From Candidatus Poseidoniaceae archaeon (GTDB lineage: Archaea; Thermoplasmatota; Poseidoniia; Poseidoniales; Poseidoniaceae), in the NCBI GenBank assembly GCA_028821785.1, contig JAPKFC010000005.1:1-46217 (forward strand): a stretch of DNA of 46,217 nt. The letters are read 5' to 3'. Positions 18,786 through 27,500 of the stretch are shown here, piece by piece (the first letter of the stretch is position 1; every line of letters begins with the position of its first letter). The notes below the pieces were generated by a model. That model searched no databases. It had not been told where the DNA came from and saw nothing but the letters and a program-made list of their open reading frames with translations. Both the position numbers and the translations under genes were made by a program.

Positions 18786-19589
18786 TTATTCCTCTTCGCT
18801 TAATATTGGAAGGTTTTGTGCAGCGATTGGGTCAATTAATTTCAAATATTGATGAATTGCTTTTATCCATTCTTTTGCTACTGCTTTCTCCCCTCCAACA
18901 TCGACAAGAGAGTCTAGCCATTTGTCTGCTTCTTCCACATCTTGCATGAATAGATAGATTCTGTGAAGTGCCAAATATGCCATCGGGTTAAGATGTTCTT
19001 CATCTGCATCCCACCCCTTTTCGAAACATGATATTGCTCCATGTGATCCTGATAATTGGCCACGCTGTAAGGCGACCATGCCCGCTTGCGACCATGCCAG
19101 TGGTAGACGTCCGATCAACAACCCTCTGAAAACAAGCCAAGTCTGAATCCCTGCTAGAACGACTAGAGAAAAGAATCCTGCCCATTGTTCACTTAAAGAC
19201 AAATCTGGCCATGTCTGAATAATTAAGCCCGTCATGCCAACGCAGAACATGAATCCGGACATTGGAGCGATGAGAACTTCTCTGCGAGTAACCATCATGT
19301 GATGTACACCTGCAATTATTCCAAAAGCACCTAGGAAAGCAAGGGTCGCTAAATGCCCTGAAACTGCTATTGGATGTGGTGCAGATTGGCCAATAAAAAA
19401 TCCAAAGGTGATCAGCAATGTTAGTGTTCCAAAACGCTTACTGGGTGTGGGGAATGGTTGCCTTCTACTACCTAAGACGAGTATGATTCCAATTACTGCC
19501 TCGAATGCAATCAGCAGCCAACGCATATCCGATTCGTTAGCGAATATCATCTTCTGCCCCAACTCAACCAAATGGCCTGTGTTTTTCAC
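18786..19589 (-). CDS. Polytopic membrane protein with TPR-like C-terminal domain
   Basis: The 267-residue protein has about six TM helices between residues 22 and 165, then a soluble helical tail of about 95 residues. The tail (AGMVALQRGQLSGSHGAISCFEKGWDAD, then a second helix pair with YLFMQDVEEADKWLDSLV) has the spacing and Ala/Gly pattern of tetratricopeptide repeats, suggesting protein binding on the cytoplasmic side. The start is a GTG at 19589, one base after the TAG stop of rlmH, so translation is likely coupled. An ATG at codon 14 is an alternative. Function is unknown. Confidence 0.7.
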   Translation of the reverse strand: MKNTGHLVELGQKMIFANESDMRWLLIAFEAVIGIILVLGSRRQPFPTPSKRFGTLTLLITFGFFIGQSAPHPIAVSGHLATLAFLGAFGIIAGVHHMMVTRREVLIAPMSGFMFCVGMTGLIIQTWPDLSLSEQWAGFFSLVVLAGIQTWLVFRGLLIGRLPLAWSQAGMVALQRGQLSGSHGAISCFEKGWDADEEHLNPMAYLALHRIYLFMQDVEEADKWLDSLVDVGGEKAVAKEWIKAIHQYLKLIDPIAAQNLPILSEEE

Positions 19590-19590
19590 C

Positions 19591-20064
19591 CTATGCTTTG
19601 TGATATCCGCTACCGCGATTTATCTCTGTGGCACGATATAATTGTTCAAGCAATAGTACTGATGCCAATTCATGTGGGAATGTCATCAAGGATAGTGATA
19701 TTCTAGCGATTGCCTGTGAGTTTCCGCTCTTTGGCCATCCATCAAATGGTCCGATTGCCAGATGCGTGTCCTCTCCTTGTAATGCCCACTCTTTGCATAA
19801 TGTTGCCAATTCTTCGGAAGTATATTGATCGCCTCCTTCGTCTAATAAAATCAATATTCCTTGCTTTGATTGTAATTGTTCCAAATAATCATCAACGCTT
19901 AATTTTTCACTATGCACCTCGATTTTTATTCCTCGTGGCAATATCCTCTCACTATAACTTTGGATTGAGGAAGACATGGATTTGTCTTTTGATTTACCGT
20001 GGAAGTGAACTACAATCCTGCCCATAGATATGCCAATGTGTTTGAGCACATGGCTTAATCGCAT
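19591..20064 (-). CDS. rlmH: RlmH-like 23S rRNA pseudouridine-1915 N3-methyltransferase
   Basis: RlmH is a SPOUT-fold methyltransferase that methylates pseudouridine 1915 in helix 69 of the large ribosomal RNA, using S-adenosylmethionine. The family signs seen are ILLDEGGDQYTSEELA (usual LDxxGxxxSSEExA), the glycine loop in variant form (GPFDGWPKS instead of IGGxxG), FPHELASVLLLEQLYRA, and the end NRGSGYHK. The knot-forming C-terminus is intact. If translation starts at the ATG at 20064, 13 residues precede the point where bacterial members usually begin (MGRIVVHFHG, ATG at 20025). A CATATC element about 24 bases before 20064 supports the longer, leaderless form. It is followed by the TPR-like membrane gene with a 1-base gap. 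Confidence 0.85.
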   Translation of the reverse strand: MRLSHVLKHIGISMGRIVVHFHGKSKDKSMSSSIQSYSERILPRGIKIEVHSEKLSVDDYLEQLQSKQGILILLDEGGDQYTSEELATLCKEWALQGEDTHLAIGPFDGWPKSGNSQAIARISLSLMTFPHELASVLLLEQLYRATEINRGSGYHKA

Positions 20065-20144
20065 GATTTGGTTGAATTGTTGATATGAGGTTGATTGTTA
20101 GGTTTTTACACAAGCCTCAAGTTTAGGAGAGGAGAGGGTAAGAT

Positions 20145-20480
20145 ATGGGATGGTGGCCGTTCGCAAAGAAATCAGCAAAGCGCGTCGTCAATGACCCGCT
20201 ATTGAAAGATAATCGCACCTGGATTAGCGAATTGCGGGACCTTTGTGAAATGAATTTTGATTCACCTGAAGAGGCCCGCCGGCAAATCCGCCATAGACAA
20301 GTTGAATGGCGTAATAGTTGCAGTGAAGGTATCTTGACAAAAGCAAATTTGGAAGGGTTGGAAAGCCGTGCTTTTCACCTTCTAACGTGTGATGATTCGG
20401 AATGGATGCGCTGGTTGGATGACTTGGATTTCTGGAAGCCCGGGTGGAAACCTGTAACAGATGATACAAACGAGGCTTGA
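20145..20480 (+). CDS. Small hypothetical cytoplasmic protein
   Basis: The 111-residue product is soluble, charged and Trp-rich (nine or so Trp), with a helical middle (PEEARRQIRHRQVEWRN). No family is recognised. A strong Shine-Dalgarno (GGAGAGGAGAGGG) lies upstream of the ATG at 20145. It is the first gene of a tight plus-strand set: its stop is 26 bases before, or overlapping, the start of the GST-like gene. Confidence 0.75.
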   Translation: MGWWPFAKKSAKRVVNDPLLKDNRTWISELRDLCEMNFDSPEEARRQIRHRQVEWRNSCSEGILTKANLEGLESRAFHLLTCDDSEWMRWLDDLDFWKPGWKPVTDDTNEA

Positions 20481-20506
20481 AGAAGGAGAGCCATAGCCCC
20501 AAACAC

Positions 20507-21193
20507 ATGGGTAAGCCGACTGTGCACTTACTGTATACTTGTCCATTTAGTTGGAAAATACGTGGCTTAATCGATTATATTGGGCTTGATGTTGATTATA
20601 TTGGCATTAATGGGCTAAGAGCAAAAAAGGAACTCGCCTTTGTCGAAGATTGGAATAAAGTCCCAGTCTTGACCGACTCCGATGGCTCAATCCATTACGA
20701 TTCCACTCCGATGATGTTCTATCTTGATGAGAAATACAACTCCTCTAAATTAACGACAATGGGTGATGTTGCGCGACGCGATGAATGGTTGCAATGGGTT
20801 GATTCAAAAATGTCTAAGGCAACGATTCCAATATTGTATGGTGGATTGTTTTCAGCCCTCCAAACTACTGTTCGGGTTTCAAAACTAGAAAAGTTTGGCT
20901 TCTTTTCTAAACGCCTATATGCATGGGCTGGATTCCCAATAATGTGGGGATTTATCGCTCGTTCAAGAGTGAAGAAAGATGGACGCACCCCTAAGCAATT
21001 ATGGCATGACCTTCTTAGTGAATTCACATCATCTCATAACGGAGATTTCTTTTCAGGAGATTCCCCCGACCTCGTCGATTTCGCTGCATTTGGCTATATG
21101 CGTTCGATCTCACCCTTCCCTCAATTTTCAAAATTGGAAGATCATGAAGCTGGAATGGCTTGGTATAATCGCATGATGGCGACTATTCAATGA
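20507..21193 (+). CDS. Glutathione S-transferase-like protein of the prostaglandin E synthase 2 type
   Basis: The product has a thioredoxin-fold N-terminal domain (LLYTCPFSWKIRGLIDYIGLD, then KVPVLTDSDG and YDSTPMMFYLDE, where the cis-Pro and Ser/Asp bind the thiol ligand). A helical C-terminal domain ends with DLVDFAAFGYMRSI and WYNRMM. The order and the long middle helix segment resemble membrane-associated prostaglandin E synthase 2 and its bacterial relatives rather than classic GSTs. The active site is CPFS, with one cysteine instead of CPFC, so it is a monothiol type. The ATG at 20507 matches the family's N-terminus; a TTG at 20477 that overlaps the previous stop would add ten residues. 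The next gene starts after ten bases. Substrate unknown. Confidence 0.82.
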   Translation: MGKPTVHLLYTCPFSWKIRGLIDYIGLDVDYIGINGLRAKKELAFVEDWNKVPVLTDSDGSIHYDSTPMMFYLDEKYNSSKLTTMGDVARRDEWLQWVDSKMSKATIPILYGGLFSALQTTVRVSKLEKFGFFSKRLYAWAGFPIMWGFIARSRVKKDGRTPKQLWHDLLSEFTSSHNGDFFSGDSPDLVDFAAFGYMRSISPFPQFSKLEDHEAGMAWYNRMMATIQ

Positions 21194-21202
21194 GGTGGAA
21201 AA

Positions 21203-22048
21203 TTGCCAATAGTTGACCTACTCGGACTAGAGTTTGAGACGGTTGAAGCGGACAGTATCTTTGTTGGTACTGACAAAGGTGGTTGGGTATATTCTGGTCA
21301 GAGACCAAGGCATGAGGTGGAATGTCCTAAATTTTATATTCTCAAAGAACCAATTTCAAGAAGACAAATTGCAACCATACTAAACGGTCCAGAACCTGAT
21401 GAAAGACCTGATGACTTGATGGAAGGCATTGATGGATCTGCATTGAAGGAAATTCTTTCACATGCAAATAGTAGTTTGCAAAAATTGGGTAATTCCACTT
21501 TGAATGATAATTATGAATGGGAAGTTCGTTGCCCAAGTGAAGGGGAATGGCGAATTGCACATCAACAAATCATTTTGAATTACCCTGCCAAAAAGGTGGA
21601 GATACTCGCTGATTCACCAGCATCTAATTACCGCGGTGCAATGATGGATGGAAGTCCTAGAAAATTACCTGGAATCGGGCCTACTGCAAACCACAGGGCG
21701 GCGATTGAATCGCACCCAACTAAGAATTTAGTTGCACTTTCTTCAATCCCAATGGACAGAAGTTTGGACGATGTTATAGCTAGATTAGTAATTACTCCTA
21801 TTAGAAAAGGGCCGCGGTTAATGGTTCCCGATAATGCTGATTTTGCAAATAATCTTAGGGGAGAATTGTTTTGGATGACAATTCTTGGAATCGTCCCTTC
21901 GTTTGCTATCCCAATTTTAAGAGGGATGTCTGATTATGCAGTAAATGGTTGGCCAAATTTATTATTTGGCGGATTGTGTATTGGCTTTGCTAGTGGTGCA
22001 TTTTGGAGGCCTCGCAGACCGAGTATCACAATACAAGATGTGAAGTGA
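21203..22048 (+). CDS. Membrane-anchored protein with a truncated formylglycine-generating-enzyme-like domain
   Basis: The 281-residue product begins like SUMF1/FGE-sulfatase domains: an F-x-G segment (IFVGTDKGG), a RPRHEVECPKFYILKEPISRRQ block (usual xPxHxVxLxxFxIxxxPVT), and VRCPSEGEWRIAH, the counterpart of the RLPTEAEWEYA motif. The second half of the FGE fold (GNVWEW, RGGSW, GFR) and the catalytic cysteines are not seen. Instead the sequence ends with two TM helices (residues about 223-241 and 250-268) and a short basic tail. It may be a degenerate, ligand-binding relative. A TTG start at 21203 is supported by GAGGTGG four bases upstream. It follows the GST-like gene closely and ends next to the convergent maeB stop. 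Confidence 0.7.
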   Translation: MPIVDLLGLEFETVEADSIFVGTDKGGWVYSGQRPRHEVECPKFYILKEPISRRQIATILNGPEPDERPDDLMEGIDGSALKEILSHANSSLQKLGNSTLNDNYEWEVRCPSEGEWRIAHQQIILNYPAKKVEILADSPASNYRGAMMDGSPRKLPGIGPTANHRAAIESHPTKNLVALSSIPMDRSLDDVIARLVITPIRKGPRLMVPDNADFANNLRGELFWMTILGIVPSFAIPILRGMSDYAVNGWPNLLFGGLCIGFASGAFWRPRRPSITIQDVK

Positions 22049-24373
22049 TTATTCTTCCTCAACATACGGCGTAACCAATGATTCCCAGTATGAATCTTGG
22101 CGGATAGAGTCTGCCGCACAAATTGCAGCCATGTTGACTATGTGGCGCACACCATCTTGTCTCGCAACTAGTTGAACTGGTTTATCCATCCCTTCTAGAA
22201 TTGGCCCTGTCATCTCTGCGTCTCCCAGTTCCTCAAGTAATTTGTAAGCGATGTTTGCTGCCGCAAGATTAGGCAAAACAAGTACATTAGCTGGCCCGTC
22301 AAAGGACATGAATTCGTATTCACCTTGTACTGCTCCATTGAGTGCTGTATCTCCTTGCATTGGCCCATCTATTGTCAAGGATGGGTCGAGTTCTCTAGCA
22401 AATTCAATCGCTTCTTCAATCCTCTCAGAACGTTGTGCTCTACTGCTACCGAAATTAGAGAATGATAACATTGCAACCTTAGGGTCAACACCAAAACGAC
22501 GAGCAACCTTTGCGGTTTGAACTGCTATTTCCGCTAATGTTCTACTATCTGGATATACATTAACAGTAGCATCTGCCAAGAAAACCGTTCTACCTTTGAC
22601 ATTCATCATATAGCATCCAATAATGCAATGTGCGTCATCTGCTGAACCGATCAATTCGATAGTTGGCCTAAGCACGTCACCATAATTTCTTGAAACTCCT
22701 CCAACGAATCCATCAGCATGACCGCTCTTTACCATTTGACTTGCGAAATATGGGCGGCTCTTCAGTAACCTTGCAGCATCGAGATGAGTCATGCCTTTCC
22801 GTTTCCTATGATCAAACACAGCCTTTGCGTATTCACCCTTACGGCGTTTATCACGGCGCGGGTCATATGACTCATAATCGAAATGTAAGCCCAATTCTTC
22901 AACCATTGAATCTATTCTCTTCTTTGGACCGAGTAATATCGGAATGCAGATTTTCTGTTCTACTAATTGTGCAGCAGCCTTGATAACTTTCTCATTATCT
23001 CCTTCAGGGAAAACAATTCTCTTGCCTCTTCTACGGACTTGATTGATAACATGGCGCATTACTGAATAAGATAATCCAAAGCGACCTTCTAGTTGCTCTT
23101 TGTATTTTTCAATGTCGAAATCTTCGGCCTTAACACCTGTTATTCCTTCATCTACAGCCGCTTGTGCAACCGCACTAGCCTCCCAAATTAATACGCGTCT
23201 GTCGAACGGTTTTGGAATAATATATTCCGGCCCATATTGCATCGTCGCACCATCATAAGCAGCTGAAATATAATCTGGGACTGGTTCTTTGGCCAATGCC
23301 GCAAGCGAATAGGTTGCGGCCATTTTCATCCCTTGTGTAATATCACGCGCTCTGACATCTAATGCTCCGCGGAAAATATATGGAAACCCTAATACATTGT
23401 TCACTTGATTTGGGTAATCTGATCTTCCAGTAGCAATAATTGCATCATTCCTTACTTCAAGGATATCCTCTGGATCTATTTCTGGAGTCGGGTTAGCAAG
23501 TGCAAAAATTATCGGTTTGGCAGCCATTGTTGCCACCATTTCTTTAGAAACTAATCCACCTTTAGACAATCCTAGCATCATATCAGCTCCTTTCAATGCA
23601 TCTGCTAAATCTCCACCTTTGATATCGTGTGCAAATGTTGCTTTGAATTCATTTAGTTCTCCGGCATCTAAACGCTTCTTTGTCACAATACCTTGGCTAT
23701 CTACCATCAAGATGTTTTTATTTTTCACACCGACTGCAACATAGTGGTTGGCACAAGCAATTGCACTTGCACCAGCACCGATAACAACAACTTTGATTTT
23801 TGATACTTCTTTACCTTGTAATTCAACTGCATTCAACATTGCTGCTGCAGAAATAATTGCGGTTCCGTGTTGATCGTCATGCATAACTGGAATATCTGTT
23901 GCTTCTGCGATTCGCCGTTCAATTTCAAAACATTCTGGCGCCTTGATATCTTCAAGATTAATACCACCGAACGTTTTTGCAATATTACAAACTGTACTGA
24001 TGAATTCTTCAGGGTCTTCTGTATCAACTTCAATATCAAAGACATCGATGTCTGCGAAGGTTTTCAATAACAATCCTTTTCCTTCCATGACTGGTTTACT
24101 GGCTAATGCACCAATATTTCCAAGTCCTAATACTGCTGTACCGTTTGAAATTACTGCAACTAAATTGCCTTTAGAAGTATATTTATACGCATCTTCGGGA
24201 TTCTTTTCAATCTCCAGACACGGGTAGGCCACACCTGGTGAGTAAGCCAAACTCAATTCATATGCGGTTGAATGGGGCTTAGTAGGTACAACCTTGATTT
24301 TTCCACGTGGTTCCAGTTCGTGATATTCTAACGCTTCTTTGCGCAACCTGCGCTCCTTTTTCTCGCGTACCAT
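22049..24373 (-). CDS. maeB: NADP-dependent malic enzyme with phosphotransacetylase-like domain (MaeB type)
   Basis: MaeB converts malate to pyruvate and CO2 with reduction of NADP, feeding NADPH and acetyl-CoA supply. In the 774-residue protein residues about 1-430 are the malic enzyme part: SLAYSPGVAYPCLEI, GNLVAVISNGTAVLGLGNIG, PVMHDDQHGTAI, and the dinucleotide loop VVIGAGASAIACA. Residues about 440-774 match the phosphotransacetylase fold (FPEGDNEKVIKAA, DATVNVYPDSRTLAEIA, SFSNFGSSR). In bacterial MaeB this domain binds acetyl-CoA and regulates the enzyme and lacks transferase activity. Length and order match the bacterial family. GGAAGGGG six bases before the ATG at 24373 sets the start. 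Confidence 0.95.
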   Translation of the reverse strand: MVREKKERRLRKEALEYHELEPRGKIKVVPTKPHSTAYELSLAYSPGVAYPCLEIEKNPEDAYKYTSKGNLVAVISNGTAVLGLGNIGALASKPVMEGKGLLLKTFADIDVFDIEVDTEDPEEFISTVCNIAKTFGGINLEDIKAPECFEIERRIAEATDIPVMHDDQHGTAIISAAAMLNAVELQGKEVSKIKVVVIGAGASAIACANHYVAVGVKNKNILMVDSQGIVTKKRLDAGELNEFKATFAHDIKGGDLADALKGADMMLGLSKGGLVSKEMVATMAAKPIIFALANPTPEIDPEDILEVRNDAIIATGRSDYPNQVNNVLGFPYIFRGALDVRARDITQGMKMAATYSLAALAKEPVPDYISAAYDGATMQYGPEYIIPKPFDRRVLIWEASAVAQAAVDEGITGVKAEDFDIEKYKEQLEGRFGLSYSVMRHVINQVRRRGKRIVFPEGDNEKVIKAAAQLVEQKICIPILLGPKKRIDSMVEELGLHFDYESYDPRRDKRRKGEYAKAVFDHRKRKGMTHLDAARLLKSRPYFASQMVKSGHADGFVGGVSRNYGDVLRPTIELIGSADDAHCIIGCYMMNVKGRTVFLADATVNVYPDSRTLAEIAVQTAKVARRFGVDPKVAMLSFSNFGSSRAQRSERIEEAIEFARELDPSLTIDGPMQGDTALNGAVQGEYEFMSFDGPANVLVLPNLAAANIAYKLLEELGDAEMTGPILEGMDKPVQLVARQDGVRHIVNMAAICAADSIRQDSYWESLVTPYVEEE

Positions 24374-24567
24374 TTGGTTCCCCTTCCTGTTGGGAGTGGG
24401 TCTGTGGTTTGAGTGTTGTGTGTTTTTATTACAAATTATTCAAGTTTTTTCAACAAAAAAATCTAACCGGATTATGGCTGAAGGCAATAATAACGGTGAA
24501 ATCGGTTGATTATTAGTTTCACATCTAAGGGCCGCTTTCAAATACTGTAAAACCCGCCTCGCATACT
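24374..24567. other. Divergent intergenic region between maeB and the giant surface protein gene
   Basis: These 194 bases must hold both promoters. On the minus strand an AT-rich block around 24425-24450 is a candidate for maeB. On the plus strand TTGATTATTA near 24505 and AAATACTGTAAAA near 24539 are candidates for the giant gene, which has no Shine-Dalgarno before its ATG and may be leaderless. No RNA gene is seen. Confidence 0.35.
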
Positions 24568-27500
24568 ATGACCCATTATTCCAAGGCGAGCAAGGCGTCT
24601 CGCAGTGCCAGCCAAGCAATCTCGCTTGTACTGATAATGTTGCTTTCTAGCCTTGCTCCTATACTGGCATCTCCTGTTGTTTCTGCACATGGATTGAATG
24701 ATAGTGCGATATGGCCAAAGGAAGGGCATAACGATACTGGTTGGGTTCAACTCAACACCGTTGGTGCAGGAGTGACCCCTGGCGCACAAGGCATGACTGA
24801 ATGGCAATTAGAGTTCGCTCCTGGCGCTGATTTGTCAAATGTTTCCTTGGAATTAAGAGTAAATGGTAGCGATGGTTTACTAATTGAGGAACCGATTCTT
24901 ACCGCTTCTGACATCGGAATTAACTTGTTTGATTGGAGGGGGCTTGGGATGTTTGGTTCAAACGATTTCTTTGATGCTTCTAACCCTCATTCCAGCCGAT
25001 TGGCCCCAAATAGCGACACTGGCGCAGGCTGGACTCTGCCAAGTGATGCTGAAATTACAGAATTGATATTTGAGGCCTTAGCACCTGCTGACCCCGCTGT
25101 ATCTTTTGAACCAATAAATCTCGACATTAGAGCCAATGCAATTCATCCTGACGATGGTAGAATGATGGTTGGTGTTACAAATTCAGTTGTGGTATTGGAT
25201 GCAAATAATGACCCACAAATAATCGACATCATAACATTTGAAAATGCTACTTCCATTCTTGATATAGCCGTGGATGAAGTTAATCGCTACCTGATCGTCC
25301 TAACCGATACAGATGGGATACATTTCTTGAACCTAGATGACAGTTCTTTAGCGATGGTAGTTCCTGCTCCTCTCGTTATCGATTCATATCAAACAAAATT
25401 ACTAACGCTAAATGGAATGGTCTATTTGGCAGGTTATGGCGGATTATTTCAATATGATGCTGCTGTAAATTCTTGGCTAAACTTAGCAGATTCTACTGAT
25501 ACTAATTGGAATAGTGGATTCTCAATTGACATGATTGAAAACAATGGAATCATCTATGTTAGTTCCTGGGAGAATGGTATCAACCGATGGGATATCTCCT
25601 CTGCTACTTCCCTTTCTGCTTGGACTACTGCCAATGTTTTACATTCAGATTATATTTGGACTATTACAGTCGCCAATAATCAAATTTTATTCGGTTCATA
25701 TGATAACGGAGTTGCCCGCTTTGATTGGAATTCTAATTTCTGGTTAAGCACTTGGAATTCTGCGAATTGGTTAGTCAATGATGATATTTGGGGCGTTGAA
25801 TCAATCGGTGATCAATTGCTAATATTGAACGGTGCAAATGTCCATTATTACAATACTACAAGTGGAGTTTTCGGAACCACTGATACATTGTCAAGTTACG
25901 GCATCTATGCAGGTAGATCGATGTTTACTTGGCCTTCAAGTGGCTCTCGCGCACCAATGACTGATACAATTCTACTAACAGACTATACTGGGAAAATTGT
26001 CAAATTAACACCTACTGAATCCACTCGCTACGATGGTCAAATCCCGATATCAAGTTCACCAAGTTCAGGTGATATGACAAATATTGTTGAGTTGGATAAT
26101 ATTCTATTTATCACCAATCCATATGTTTTGGACAGATATAATATCGGGCAATCCAAATGGCTAAGTCCAGTAATCCATGGCATGACTGCTACCTCAATAC
26201 ATACTGATGGCAATAGTATATTCATGGGCACTGAAGCACATGGAATCATCAATTATGCCAAGAATGGTAGCGTAATTAACTCTTATTCCAATGCAAATGG
26301 AATGTATAGTAATTCAATCACAAATTTTGCAATCGATAATGGAATCATAGTCTCTACTCACCAAAGTGGCGGAATAAGTATTATCAATCTCTCATCGTCT
26401 TCGATTTTGAATTATGATTCATCTGATGGAATGGATTCGGATTTCCTAAATGATGTTGCTATTCATCAAGATATAGCATTTATTGGAAGCGAAGATTCAG
26501 GGATTATTCGATATGATATTAGCAATGATACATTTCTTTCATCTTGGGTCTCAACTGGCGTCAATGGAGTAGATTATGCCCCTGTAGCAGTTGTTGGTGA
26601 TATACTATACTTCGGACTTTCAGGCTATGGTGTTGCTCGCAAAGACCTAGCTACTGGAGAGATATTAACGCCTTTGACTGCACGTGGGGGCGTCTTGCCA
26701 AGTTCTAACATCTATGCTTTGGAAAGTGATGGTTCTGATCTCTACATCGGAACCCAGGGTGGAGCAATACGCTGGGACGGTAACCAAGCAGATAATTTTG
26801 TTAGTGGTAGCCAATGGCAAACAAGGCCAACTCAATTCTTTGACTTCTCTATTGATGGAGGAGATTTGTATGCTGGAACAAACATTGGGGTTTGTAAATA
26901 TGTATTGTCAACCATAACTATTGATGATTGTCAGAATGTCCAAGATGGAATGCCAAATTGGGCTGTATATGCTGTCCACTATGATTCAGATTTCGTATAT
27001 GGTGGAACTCTTTCCGGTGTTGGATTAGTTAATATTACAAATTTTGAACATGATTCAAATTGGGGCGAAGGTGCTCAAAGTGATACTGCGCCGGTTGAAG
27101 TAATCGGCACTACGGCCTATATCGGGCTTGATGGAATTGGTGTATTGAGATATGATATCACCAACAATACATGGCTTCCTACTTGGACTGTTAACGGAGT
27201 ATTAGACACAAACGGAATTACCAGTTTGGTGGCTGACATTAGACCTAATCAAATCTGGATTGGTGGCGATGACGGTTTCCAATTGATTGACATTGTCAAT
27301 GAAACCGAAGAATATGATATTGAAAAAACCAATGCTATGTATTCTGGAAATGGCGATCCGTATCAGTTAATGATTCATGGAGACATATTATATTTCCATC
27401 AATCTACTCAAAGCGATAGTATCCATAGAATAAACATCTTGAACTTCACTTCGATGACCTCACTCGATATTGGAAGTCAATTATCGGAAAATAATGGTGA

